From positions 1-46,290 of the forward strand of contig JAQGPA010000171.1 of assembly GCA_028293325.1 (NCBI GenBank): a stretch of DNA of 46,290 nt, in the 5' to 3' direction. Below the pieces are notes generated by a model. The model was given only the letters and a program-made list of their open reading frames with translations. It was not told the DNA's origin and did no database searches. The first letter of the stretch is position 1; each line of letters opens with the position of its first letter. Shown in pieces: positions 16,858 through 23,605 of the stretch. Origin of the DNA: Pedosphaera sp. GTDB lineage: Bacteria > Verrucomicrobiota > Verrucomicrobiia > Limisphaerales > Pedosphaeraceae. The position numbers were made by a program, and so were the translations under genes.

Positions 16858-17348
16858 GTACAAACGAGTCAAAACGAAGGATCACCATCGAGCGGACGTA
16901 CAAAGCTGCCCTCAAGGACGTATGGGAGCTGTGGACCACGAAGGAAGGCATCGAATCATGGTGGGGGCCGGAGGGATTCTCCACCAAAGTTCATAAGCTT
17001 GACCTTCGTGCTGGTGGAGAGTTGCGCTATGCCATGACCGCGACTGGCCCTGATCAGGTCGAATTCATGAAGAGCGCGGGGATGGCGCTGACGAACGAGT
17101 GCCGAATCTCCTACACAGAAGTGGTCGCTCGTAAGCGACTTGCATACACCCATCTGGCTGATTTTATTCCGGGAGTTAAGCCATACGATGTCGCGACTTT
17201 GGTGGAGTTTCACTTGATTGGAAAGACCGTGCGGATGGTCCTGATATTTGATGCCATGCACGATAAAGAATGGACGCAAAGAGCGGTCATGGGCCACGAG
17301 AGTCAGCTTGGCAAGTTGGAAAAGGTGATCGGTAACCTCGGCGGCTGA
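16854..17348 (+). CDS. SRPBCC (AHSA1-like) domain protein
   Basis: A 164-residue START/SRPBCC-fold protein: RRITIERTYKAALKDVWELW, EGIESWWGPEGFSTKV, DLRAGGELRYAM and a C-terminal helix with GHESQLGKLEKVIGNL. The fold binds hydrophobic ligands in a cavity; in this ArsR-linked subgroup the ligand and function are unknown. It overlaps the regulator by 4 bases and is followed 5 bases later by the membrane-protein gene, so it is part of one transcript. The length is normal for the family. Confidence 0.9.
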   Translation: MSTNESKRRITIERTYKAALKDVWELWTTKEGIESWWGPEGFSTKVHKLDLRAGGELRYAMTATGPDQVEFMKSAGMALTNECRISYTEVVARKRLAYTHLADFIPGVKPYDVATLVEFHLIGKTVRMVLIFDAMHDKEWTQRAVMGHESQLGKLEKVIGNLGG

Positions 17349-17353
17349 TGTAA

Positions 17354-17725
17354 ATGAAAATTCTAAAAAGCATCGGCTCTGTTTTAGGCGGCATTTTTGT
17401 GGGTGCCGTTCTCACTGTTGCCACCAACATCGTGCTGCATCTAACCGGCGTCTTTCCTCCGTTGGGCCAGCCGACGGGAGACGCGCTGCTCCTGCTTGCG
17501 ACGGCCTATCGAATTCCCTTCAACACCGTGGGCAGCTACGTCGTGGCGCGGCTCGCGCCGGATCGCCCCATGCAACACGCTTTGGCAAGCGGCGTCGTGG
17601 GCGTTGTTGTTTGCAGCGTCGGGGCTGTCGTGACGTGGGACAAAGGGCTTGGCTCGCACAGTATCCACTCGCTCTCATCGCGCTTGCAATGCCCTGCGCC
17701 TGGGCGGGCGGCAGACTTCGTGTGA
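17354..17725 (+). CDS. Small membrane protein, probably frameshifted near its 3' end
   Basis: The frame encodes 123 residues with three hydrophobic segments (GSVLGGIFVGAVLTVATNIV, GDALLLLATAYRI, ALASGVVGVVVCSVGAVVTW). After TWDKGLG the reading frame turns into Ser/His/Arg-rich residues without membrane character. In the -1 frame from about 17656 the DNA reads QYPLALIALAMPCAWAGGRL and then RVMQWRARVDG, ending at a TGA at 17752-17754; this looks like the expected last helix of such proteins. A one-base loss near the GACAAAGGG run (about 17638-17648) would explain this. It is either a real frameshift (pseudogene) or a sequencing error. It lies in the ArsR/SRPBCC/VOC operon. Confidence 0.6.
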   Translation: MKILKSIGSVLGGIFVGAVLTVATNIVLHLTGVFPPLGQPTGDALLLLATAYRIPFNTVGSYVVARLAPDRPMQHALASGVVGVVVCSVGAVVTWDKGLGSHSIHSLSSRLQCPAPGRAADFV

Positions 17726-17787
17726 TGCAATGGCGCGCACGAGTGGACGGCTGAAAAGACAGTTTATTAAAAACAAAAGGAAACTAT

Positions 17788-18225
17788 ATGCAGAAAATTA
17801 CCCCATTCTTGTGGTTCAACGGCAAAGCCGGGGAAGCGGCGAAGTTTTACACGTCCATCTTCAAGAACTCGAAGATTGAAAGCATCAGCCCTATGTCCGC
17901 GACATTCCAGCTTGACGGAGTGAAGTTCATGGCGCTGAACGGCGGGCCTCAATTCAAATTCACAGAGGCCATCTCGTTCTTCGTCAGTTGCGGGACTCAA
18001 AAGGAGATTGATTACTTTTGGGAGAAGCTTTCCGCTGGCGGGAAAAAATCCAAATGCGGTTGGCTGAAAGACAAATTCGGCGTGTCATGGCAGATTGTCC
18101 CTCCGATTTTAGGCGAGTTGCTCAATGACGAGAACGAGGAAAAATCGCAGCGGGTGATGCAGGCGATGCTCAAGATGGACAAAATTGACATTAAAACATT
18201 GAAGCAAGCTTATGCTAAAAAATAA
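17788..18225 (+). CDS. VOC-superfamily protein (PhnB / 3-demethylubiquinone methyltransferase-like)
   Basis: A 145-residue protein of the glyoxalase/bleomycin-resistance fold: [73 protein letters not shown], then a helix with [15 protein letters not shown]. These motifs are those of the PhnB-like group, whose function is mostly unknown. The first half is about 15 residues shorter than the commonest form ([12 protein letters not shown] joins directly). An AAGGAAA purine stretch precedes the ATG. The 33-base gap from the restored end of the upstream frame suggests the same operon as the ArsR and SRPBCC genes. Confidence 0.9.
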   Translation: MQKITPFLWFNGKAGEAAKFYTSIFKNSKIESISPMSATFQLDGVKFMALNGGPQFKFTEAISFFVSCGTQKEIDYFWEKLSAGGKKSKCGWLKDKFGVSWQIVPPILGELLNDENEEKSQRVMQAMLKMDKIDIKTLKQAYAKK

Positions 18226-18390
18226 ACCGGCAACAGGGCCGCCGGTGTAACCATTATGTTCGCCAATCTTATTAATGAGAGCGAAAATCGTCCGGATGAT
18301 GAAGCTAGGCGAATAGTTCGGACACTCGTCAATTCATTGACAGTGGCTATTCCGACCGCCGTAACTCCTTGATGCTCCTGCAACACAACT

Positions 18391-18414
18391 TGGAAGCGAG
18401 GGTTGGGATCGAAC
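18391..18414 (-). repeat. tRNA T-arm/3'-end-like 24-mer, copy 2
   Basis: The minus strand reads GTTCGATCCCAACCC followed by TCGCTTCCA. It matches copy 3 (24705-24728) at 21 of 24 positions, all differences being transitions. Copy 2 is in direct orientation with copy 1 (16133-16156), so the two bracket the ArsR-SRPBCC-membrane-VOC operon. Confidence 0.45.
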
Positions 18415-18503
18415 CGACGAATGCCCCTTTTCAAACCACCCGGATCACTAAGGCGGTTGTGTTGTCACGTCCACATCTGGCCACCGCTTCCTCCACCAAC
18501 CAC
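18413..18503 (-). pseudogene. Fragment of the 3' end of a PP2C phosphatase gene
   Basis: These 91 bases match 20464-20554, the end and downstream flank of the intact PP2C gene. The core of 73 bases (18431-18503 versus 20482-20554) differs at a single position (18452). Read in the PP2C frame it encodes LVEEAVARCGRDNTTALVIR and the stop. The fragment is joined to the 3' end of the PEP-CTERM gene, which reads through it in another frame. Confidence 0.8.
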
Positions 18504-19182
18504 TGGCGGCGGTCTGGTTTTTTTCTGATAAATCATTAGCGTGACAGTAACGGGAATTTACTTGGATGATTGCCAGCATGGAGCCTGCAACCAACACCAG
18601 CATCATCGCCGTCGGTTCGGGCACCACTTCTATTACGGTGACACTGTCAATAAACGCGCTTTCCGATCTTTGTAACTGCCCATTCAGCAGAAGGTACTGA
18701 GGGATGGAGAACTCCAACTCGCTGCTGGCGCTGTTCGCCGTAAAATCGAACGAATAGTTCAACCAGCCGGTGCGGTTTTGCACCAGCGTTTGTGAAAGCG
18801 GTTGATTGTTGATCGCCAACGTGAGTAATGCCGGTCCAACTATCGAGTCTCCTGCAATCGGAACTCCAGAGGAATCGAGATCTGGCAGGCGCATGCCGAA
18901 ATTAATTTCATAAGTCAACCCGACAATCGTTGCGATGGTTTGTCTCATTGGCTGCTGGGAGGCGTCGACCACCCCGACAGTCACACCGTCTAATGGCCCT
19001 GGGTTTATCGCATAATTCTGTGGTTTCAATATTCCATAGGTTCCAACCCAGCCCGCGAAGCCACTCTCAAAACCCCCGTTGAGAATCAAATTAGTTTGCG
19101 CTCTGCAAGTGTATGGACCGAGATAAATAGCTAGTAGGAGAGCGCACTTCCAAAACAGGTTCTGGCGGAGGTGTCTTTTCAT
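18448..19182 (-). CDS. PEP-CTERM sorting-signal secreted protein with altered C terminus
   Basis: A 244-residue secreted protein. Signal peptide (FWKCALLLAIYLGPYTCRAQ) is followed by a jelly-roll-like domain starting LILNGGFESGFAGWVGTYG, with SFDFTANSASSELEFSIP and AFIDSVTVIEV, as in choice-of-anchor/DUF642-like proteins. Then comes the PEP-CTERM signal VPEPTAMMLVLVAGSMLAII. The usual Arg-rich end is not present; instead the frame runs on through YCHANDLSEKNQ and into DNA copied from a PP2C gene, ending GWWRKRWPDVDVTTQPP. The original stop has probably been lost by recombination. PEP-CTERM proteins are processed by exosortase and placed at the cell surface; no exosortase gene is in this window. 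Confidence 0.82.
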   Translation of the reverse strand: MKRHLRQNLFWKCALLLAIYLGPYTCRAQTNLILNGGFESGFAGWVGTYGILKPQNYAINPGPLDGVTVGVVDASQQPMRQTIATIVGLTYEINFGMRLPDLDSSGVPIAGDSIVGPALLTLAINNQPLSQTLVQNRTGWLNYSFDFTANSASSELEFSIPQYLLLNGQLQRSESAFIDSVTVIEVVPEPTAMMLVLVAGSMLAIIQVNSRYCHANDLSEKNQTAASGWWRKRWPDVDVTTQPP

Positions 19183-19214
19183 AATATACGTTGCATTGTC
19201 ATTGCTGATTCACC

Positions 19215-19326
19215 GCCTACATTTAAGCTCAGTGACTGGCGCTGACAGCGCGCGTTCGCCGAATCTGACTACAGGGTGATACGACTGGCTCACAAACTCA
19301 AGCACAAAGTGCCGGTTCGCTGCAAC
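19215..19326 (-). other. Possible integron attC half, separated from its other end by an IS
   Basis: Minus strand from 19326 reads GTTGCAGCGAACCGGC and ends CACTGAGCTTAAATGTAGGC at 19215. These resemble the inner and R'-side segments of attC sites, with R' degenerate (TGTAGGC rather than GTTAGGC). Together with GCCTAAC at 19948-19954 on the far side of the deleted IS, it could form one attC. This is a pattern-based call. Confidence 0.35.
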
Positions 19327-19945
19327 GCGAGCTTGTGTGAAAAGTCTTCCATCGAATTGAATATGCGTTTTTGTGGTACGTCAGACAAGCGTGAACCATA
19401 TCGCCGGCTTGTCGCGTGAACAGAAGTTGCTCCTGCCCGAAGCGGTGGAGGATTACATCGCCGCCGATCATCCGGTGCGGTTTATCGACGCCCTTGTCAA
19501 CGCCCTTGATCTGCGGGCGCTTGGGTTTGGTAAAGCGGTGGCGCAACGGGTGAAAGCCGGCCGGGATATCATGAAGTTAAGAAAGGCGATCGTCGAACAT
19601 CCTTTTGGAACGATCAAGCGAACGATGAACGCCGGCTACTTTTTGTGCAAACGGCTGGCGGGGGTGGGGGCCGAGATGAGTTTAACGGTGCTGGCTTACA
19701 ACTTGAAACGGGCGCTGAACATCGTGAGCTTCGCCGGCTTGATCAAAGCCGTCACCGTAAACGGTTAAACGGCGGGCGAGAGCCATTTTTTATGATCTAC
19801 GGCGCAGATAGGCACCGGGAAGGTTGACACCACACAAACGTCACTACAGGAACCTCGGAAAAAATTCAGAAGGAAAAATATGGCCTTGAAACCTCCTGAA
19901 CCGCTCAACCCGCCCCATATCGGAATAGTTTTCACACAGGCTCGC
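19327..19945 (+). mobile_element. Internally deleted IS1182-like insertion sequence (non-autonomous)
   Basis: This 619-base element is bounded by imperfect 24-base terminal inverted repeats, 19327-19350 and 19922-19945, matching at 21 of 24 positions around a TGTGTGAAAA core. Inside is a fused transposase relic (19373-19768) made of only the N- and C-terminal parts of an IS1182-type transposase. The central catalytic part is gone, so it could move only with help from a full-length relative. It separates GCCTAAC at 19948-19954 from the attC-like DNA at 19215-19326. Confidence 0.75.
19373..19768 (+). pseudogene. IS1182-family transposase, in-frame internal deletion
   Basis: A 131-residue frame. 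Residues about 15-55 (LSREQKLLLPEAVEDYIAAD, HPVRFIDALVNALDLRALGF) are the N terminus of IS1182-type transposases. It then jumps directly to the C-terminal block with VEHPFGTIKRTMNAGYFLCK and MSLTVLAYNLKRALNI. The DDE catalytic centre and some 300 residues are missing, so it cannot be active. The join lies near codons 55-60 (GFGKAVAQRVKAG). The frame itself is still open, which suggests either a recent deletion or a product retained as an inhibitor; the former is simpler. Confidence 0.85.
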
Positions 19946-19947
19946 GG

Positions 19948-20325
19948 TTAGGCAGCATTGTCATATAGGCAGCATTGTCATATTAAAATTATCCATGCCA
20001 ACTATATGACATGCTCCAAAAGACCGCAGCAAAATAGCCTAAAACGACGCTAGCGATGATACCAATCACCGCCTTCCATACGATGCGCTTACGTCCGTGT
20101 CTCCGCACTCCAAACAAACTCACTCCTCCGAGAGCAAGACTGCTCAACAGAATAAAAAATGAAACCATCGCTGGTAAATCCATGCGGCTAGTAGCGGCAA
20201 GAGTGCAGAACCACACGACTGGCACCAAAAACGGAACGATAAGACTAAACCAAGCCGCTTTGGTGAAGAACGAACCACCAGAATCAAAAGCACTATGTTC
20301 GGGATGTGCGCTCATGCTGCCTAAC
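19948..20325 (-). mobile_element. Candidate integron gene cassette body
   Basis: On the minus strand the segment starts GTTAGGCAGC directly before ATG of a 108-codon gene and ends with GCTGCCTAAC. The outer 12 bases (20325-20314 and 19958-19947) are perfect inverted copies and contain the attC half-site consensus sequences GTTRRRY and RYYYAAC. Two tandem copies of AGGCAGCATTGTCATAT (19950-19966 and 19967-19983 on the plus strand) lie just inside the distal end. One short ORF, a start next to GTTAGGC and a small size are typical of cassettes. No integrase gene is in the window. Confidence 0.4.
19989..20315 (-). CDS. Small membrane protein of unknown function (possible cassette gene)
   Basis: A 108-residue protein with three predicted membrane helices: KAAWFSLIVPFLVPVVWFCT, LPAMVSFFILLSSLALGGVS and AVIGIIASVVLGYFAAVFW, with a basic loop RRHGRKRIVWK between the last two. 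The arrangement recalls small DUF4190-like membrane proteins, but no family can be named. The ATG lies six bases after GTTAGGC, and the gene fills nearly the whole segment between the inverted GTTAGGCAGCAT boundaries, the usual layout of an integron cassette gene. Confidence 0.7.
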   Translation of the reverse strand: MSAHPEHSAFDSGGSFFTKAAWFSLIVPFLVPVVWFCTLAATSRMDLPAMVSFFILLSSLALGGVSLFGVRRHGRKRIVWKAVIGIIASVVLGYFAAVFWSMSYSWHG

Positions 20326-20481
20326 GATTAATATAAAACCGGCGGTTCGTATATCAAAATGGTGGGATAAATACCGAAAAAGCAGTGGCACGCCTTACGG
20401 AAATCATTCGGTAGAAGCATCTTGCGCTGGCCGCGGAGCGCAGTTACTGCGCCTGTGGTGCTGACCGACAAATACTCCTTC

Positions 20482-21324
20482 TCAAACCACCCGGATCACT
20501 AACGCGGTTGTGTTGTCACGTCCACATCTGGCCACCGCTTCCTCCACCAACCACGTCGCTGAGCTGACACCCAGCCCGGTCGATTCCGGCGCACGCAGGA
20601 ATTCCTCGATATCGCTGTCGTGCAATCCCTCCACCAAACCGTCCGTGCAGAGCAGGAAGACATCGCCCGCCTCGCAAGCCACCGCATCCACTTGCGGTGT
20701 GATGAACTGGTTGCGGCCGCCCAACGCTTTCTGGAGTACCTTGCGCCGCGGATGGCTGCGCGCTTCGCGTTCGTTGATCTTTCCGCTCCGCAATAGCCAG
20801 CCCACGTGGGTGTCATCATGGCTGAGTTGTCGAAGCGTTTTCGTCTGTGCGGGCAAATGATAAATCCGGCTGTCGCCGATGTGGCCGAAATACATCCGTT
20901 CCGGCGTGAACCAACACAGGCTCAACGTAGCTTCCATGCCCCCGCACTCCTCGTCGCTCCCGCCCAGGTACGCCAGCGCCCCGTGGACCTCGGCGAAAAG
21001 TCCCCCAAGCACGCCGGCAAATTCCGCCTCCGATCCTCCCGCCGATTTGGCGCGCGCGCGTGGGAGCAGAGTCGTCATCTTTTGCACCGCAACCCGGCTC
21101 GCATGTTCCCCGGCCTTCGCTCCGCCCATCCCGTCGCTGACCGCAAACGCAAAATCCATCTCCCCGGTGAGGCCTTCCCCAATGGCTCCGAGATGATGCA
21201 CCTCCCTCGCGTCAAAATGCAGTCCCATGAAAGCGTCCTCGTTGTTCGGCCGGTATTTGCCGGGGTCGGTCCGCCCGGACCAATGCAGGCCTTTAAACTT
21301 TGACGTCGGTTGAGGATGCTCCAT
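20482..21324 (-). CDS. PP2C-family serine/threonine protein phosphatase
   Basis: A 280-residue PPM/PP2C phosphatase with metal-binding and core motifs in order: RTDPGKYRPNNEDAF, FAVSDGMGGAKAGEHAS, GHIGDSRIYHL, LLCTDGLVEGL and CGRDNTTALVIRVV. All acidic residues expected to hold the two metal ions are present, so it should be active. It has no membrane segment. It lies 12 bases after the stop of the minimal-kinase gene upstream and is likely co-transcribed, suggesting it reverses phosphorylation by that kinase or by others. Its last 73 bases are duplicated at 18431-18503 with one change. Confidence 0.93.
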   Translation of the reverse strand: MEHPQPTSKFKGLHWSGRTDPGKYRPNNEDAFMGLHFDAREVHHLGAIGEGLTGEMDFAFAVSDGMGGAKAGEHASRVAVQKMTTLLPRARAKSAGGSEAEFAGVLGGLFAEVHGALAYLGGSDEECGGMEATLSLCWFTPERMYFGHIGDSRIYHLPAQTKTLRQLSHDDTHVGWLLRSGKINEREARSHPRRKVLQKALGGRNQFITPQVDAVACEAGDVFLLCTDGLVEGLHDSDIEEFLRAPESTGLGVSSATWLVEEAVARCGRDNTTALVIRVV

Positions 21325-21336
21325 AACGGGTTCCGG

Positions 21337-21720
21337 CTACTTGGCGCCCGGCAGAATGGTTGCGAGTTCAAAATCCACCACGCAGAATCGGCCGTCGGAC
21401 TGCCGATACGTCACGTTGCGAACGTCCGGATCGTCGTGCCGCACCCCGTAGGTTTCAAGTTCGGCGAATAACTCCCGCCTCCGCTCCTCATCCAGATGCT
21501 CCACGCGCACCCCGCAGTGGGTTGTCGTTATACGGGGTTTCGCGGGGTCAACCTCCAATATTCGAGGCACGAACCCACACCTGCGCGTCTCCAGATACCG
21601 CAGCACCTTCACCTCTTGGTTGAAGCGTTCCTGCGCGTCCCGGCCGTGGTAGGTCTTGAGAACCCGGTCGTCAAAAGTAACCTGGACGGTCGCCCGCAGC
21701 GTATCCTTCACCTGTAACAT
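21337..21720 (-). CDS. Minimal protein-kinase-like protein (127 residues)
   Basis: The protein is only 127 residues but shows the full order of kinase landmarks: the beta-3 lysine Lys22 in RVLKTYHG, an alpha-C glutamate Glu36 in RFNQEVKVL, a catalytic loop GVRHDDPDVRNV with His95, Asp97 and Asn102 in the HxDxxxxN spacing, and DFE (116-118) in place of DFG in FCVVDFELATIL. No activation segment or lower C-lobe follows. Minimal kinases such as Bud32/RIO-type proteins are the nearest analogy; alternatives are a small-molecule phosphotransferase or an ATPase. It starts the operon with the PP2C gene, divergent from glnII. The function is unknown, but the kinase/phosphatase pairing is clear. Confidence 0.7.
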   Translation of the reverse strand: MLQVKDTLRATVQVTFDDRVLKTYHGRDAQERFNQEVKVLRYLETRRCGFVPRILEVDPAKPRITTTHCGVRVEHLDEERRRELFAELETYGVRHDDPDVRNVTYRQSDGRFCVVDFELATILPGAK

Positions 21721-21922
21721 TCAACCCCAAGCCTGCCCCGCCGACGCACTGCCGTCAAATGTTCAAAAAATGCCAAATTTGCCCAGCGCGAGCAAATCCG
21801 AACAGTTCCTTTTCCTGTTTCCCGCGACTGGCAGCAAAACCCGTTCATGGAGGATTTGCCTGCATCCGTTGCCATTGCAACATCTTCGTGAGCCGGCTCA
21901 TGAGAATATTGCAAAATGGCAT

Positions 21923-21978
21923 CCTGTCTGCTAGACAGGGAAAGACTAGTCGATATCGACAGTTAACTAAATTAACTG
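21923..21978. promoter_or_regulatory. Cluster of three palindromes in the kinase/glnII divergent promoter region
   Basis: Three inverted repeats stand in 56 bases: CCTGTCT-GCT-AGACAGG-type (21923-21929 and 21933-21939), the perfect 12-mer GTCGATATCGAC (21949-21960), and CAGTTAA/TTAACTG with a 5-base loop (21960-21966, 21972-21978). They end 22 bases before the glnII ATG. None is followed by a T-run, so they look like protein-binding sites rather than terminators. Confidence 0.55.
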
Positions 21979-22000
21979 AAGCAGACTTAACTTATATTAT

Positions 22001-23026
22001 ATGGCGAAATACAAACTCGAATACATTTGGCTGGACGGCTACGAACCCGTCGCAAACCTCCGTGGCAAAACACAAATTAAGGAATTTCCCGCTTTTCCGA
22101 AACTGGAAGAGCTGCCCATGTGGGGCTTTGACGGCAGTTCGACGCGGCAGGCCGAGGGCCACAGCTCGGATTGCATGCTCAAACCCGTCGCCGTCTTCCC
22201 CGACACCACCAAGAAGAATGGCGTGCTTGTCATGTGCGAAGTCATGATGCCCGATTGCAAGACCCCGCATCGGACCAACGCCCGCGCCACCATTCTCGAC
22301 GACCCGGATGCCTGGTTCGGTTTTGAGCAGGAATACTTCCTTTACAAGGACGGCGCACCGCTGGGCTTCCCCAAGGGCGGCGGCTTCCCGGCCCCGCAGG
22401 GCAAATACTACACCGGCGTGGGCTATGACGCCGTGGGTGACATCGCCCGTGAGATCGTCGATGCCCATCTCGACCTCTGCCTTGATGCCGGCATCAACCA
22501 TGAAGGCATCAACTCGGAAGTGGCCAAGGGCCAGTGGGAATTCCAGATCTTTGGCAAAGGCTCCAAAAGCGCCGCCGACCAGATGTGGATGGCCCGCTAT
22601 CTCCTCATGCGTCTGTGCGAAAAATACGGGGTGGAAGTGAACTGGCACTGCAAGCCGCTCGGGGTGGATGTGGATTGGAACGGCTCTGGCATGCACTCGA
22701 ACTTCTCCACCAAGCACATGCGCGAAGTCGGCGGCAAATCCTACTTCGAGGCCCTCATGAACGCCTTCGACAAGCACAAGAATGAGCACATCGCCGTCTA
22801 TGGCCCTGACAATCACCTGCGCCTCACCGGGCTGCATGAGACCCAGTCCATTGACAAGTTTAACTACGGCATTGCCAACCGCGGCGCTTCCGTCCGCGTG
22901 CCGCACAGCTTCGTCAACAATGAATACCGCGGCTACCTGGAAGATCGCCGTCCCAACTCGCAGGGCGACCCGTACAAAATCGCCAGCCGCATCCTGCAGA
23001 CGATCGCCACCGTGCCGACCAAGTAA
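22001..23026 (+). CDS. glnII: Glutamine synthetase type II (eukaryotic-type, GSII)
   Basis: A 341-residue GSII enzyme, which makes glutamine from glutamate, ammonia and ATP in the cytoplasm. It begins KYKLEYIWLDGYEPVANLRG, typical of GSII, followed by LPMWGFDGSSTRQAEG, the metal-binding WFGFEQEYFL, GINHEGINSEVAKGQWEFQI, NWHCKPLG, WNGSGMHSNFSTKHM and NRGASVRVP. The length is normal for GSII and much shorter than GSI (about 470). GSII lacks the adenylylation loop of GSI, so control is likely at transcription; the palindromes at 21923-21978 fit that. No Shine-Dalgarno is visible before the ATG. A strong terminator follows at 23055. The gene is divergent from the kinase-phosphatase pair. Confidence 0.96.
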   Translation: MAKYKLEYIWLDGYEPVANLRGKTQIKEFPAFPKLEELPMWGFDGSSTRQAEGHSSDCMLKPVAVFPDTTKKNGVLVMCEVMMPDCKTPHRTNARATILDDPDAWFGFEQEYFLYKDGAPLGFPKGGGFPAPQGKYYTGVGYDAVGDIAREIVDAHLDLCLDAGINHEGINSEVAKGQWEFQIFGKGSKSAADQMWMARYLLMRLCEKYGVEVNWHCKPLGVDVDWNGSGMHSNFSTKHMREVGGKSYFEALMNAFDKHKNEHIAVYGPDNHLRLTGLHETQSIDKFNYGIANRGASVRVPHSFVNNEYRGYLEDRRPNSQGDPYKIASRILQTIATVPTK

Positions 23027-23054
23027 CCGGCAGCGTAGTCGAAACTGATTACTG

Positions 23055-23111
23055 ACTGTGGGGCCTTTAATGGAGACTCTGAGAAGTCCCCAAGGCCCCA
23101 CAGTTATTTTT
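23055..23111 (+). terminator. Rho-independent terminator of glnII
   Basis: ACTGTGGGGCCTT (23055-23067) pairs perfectly with AAGGCCCCACAGT (23092-23104), a 13-bp GC-rich stem with a 24-base loop, followed by TATTTTTA. It lies 28 bases after the glnII stop. Confidence 0.9.
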
Positions 23112-23152
23112 AGCGTCCGTCAAGCCGTGACGAGTTGGACGATTTCCGAGCC

Positions 23153-23605
23153 ATGATTAATATTCTCGAACTGGTTGCGGATCACCAAACCCGAAGTTTT
23201 TCCCCTGGCGACATTATCATGGCGCAAGACTCGCCAACCGGTCCACTCTTTGTGCTGCTGGAAGGTGAAGTTGAAATCCTGCGCGATGCGGACCGGGTTG
23301 CCAAAACTTCGCAGCCGGGGGCTGTGTTCGGGGAAATGTCCGTCCTGCTCGGCTGTGCGCACACCGCCACCGTCCGCGCCTTGCTGCCAAGTCGTTTTGC
23401 CGTCATCGAAGACCCGAGCCAGTTTTTGAAGGCATCGGCCGAAGCCAGTTTCCATGTGGCCAGCCTGCTCGCCAAACGGCTGGACGCACTGAACAAATAT
23501 CTGGTGGACGTGAAGCAGCAATACGAAGGTCATGACCACATCGGCATGGTGGATTCCGTCCTGGAAACCCTTATGCACCGGCAGCCACGTCCGCCGGCCC
23601 GCTGA
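23153..23605 (+). CDS. Cyclic-nucleotide-binding (cNMP/Crp-like) domain protein without DNA-binding domain
   Basis: About 150 residues from the ATG at 23153 (the frame is open from a TTG at 23135). The cNMP-binding fold is visible: FSPGDIIMAQDSPTGPLFVL, LEGEVEILRDADRVAK, a phosphate-binding-cassette-like PGAVFGEMSVLLGCAHTATV, and the C-terminal helix ASFHVASLLAKRLDALNKYL. The usual Arg of the cassette (RTA/RSA) is replaced by HTA, so cAMP or cGMP binding is uncertain. There is no helix-turn-helix or kinase domain; it may be a stand-alone sensor partner. Its 3' end overlaps the convergent metallophosphoesterase gene by 35 bases. Confidence 0.85.
   Translation: MINILELVADHQTRSFSPGDIIMAQDSPTGPLFVLLEGEVEILRDADRVAKTSQPGAVFGEMSVLLGCAHTATVRALLPSRFAVIEDPSQFLKASAEASFHVASLLAKRLDALNKYLVDVKQQYEGHDHIGMVDSVLETLMHRQPRPPAR

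Noticed and set aside
18210..18434. 74-codon minus-strand frame next to the VOC gene
   Set aside because: Its start region translates the T-arm-like repeat and PP2C flank and its end overlaps the VOC gene; no recognisable domain.
19903..19954. A short 52-base attC between GCCTAAC and GTTGAGC
   Set aside because: Most of this interval is the right end of the IS, whose inverted repeat matches the left end, so the GTTGAGC match is probably chance; the split-attC reading fits better.
21992..23101. 369-codon frame antisense to glutamine synthetase
   Set aside because: Mirrors the GSII gene; the glnII sense frame has all family motifs.
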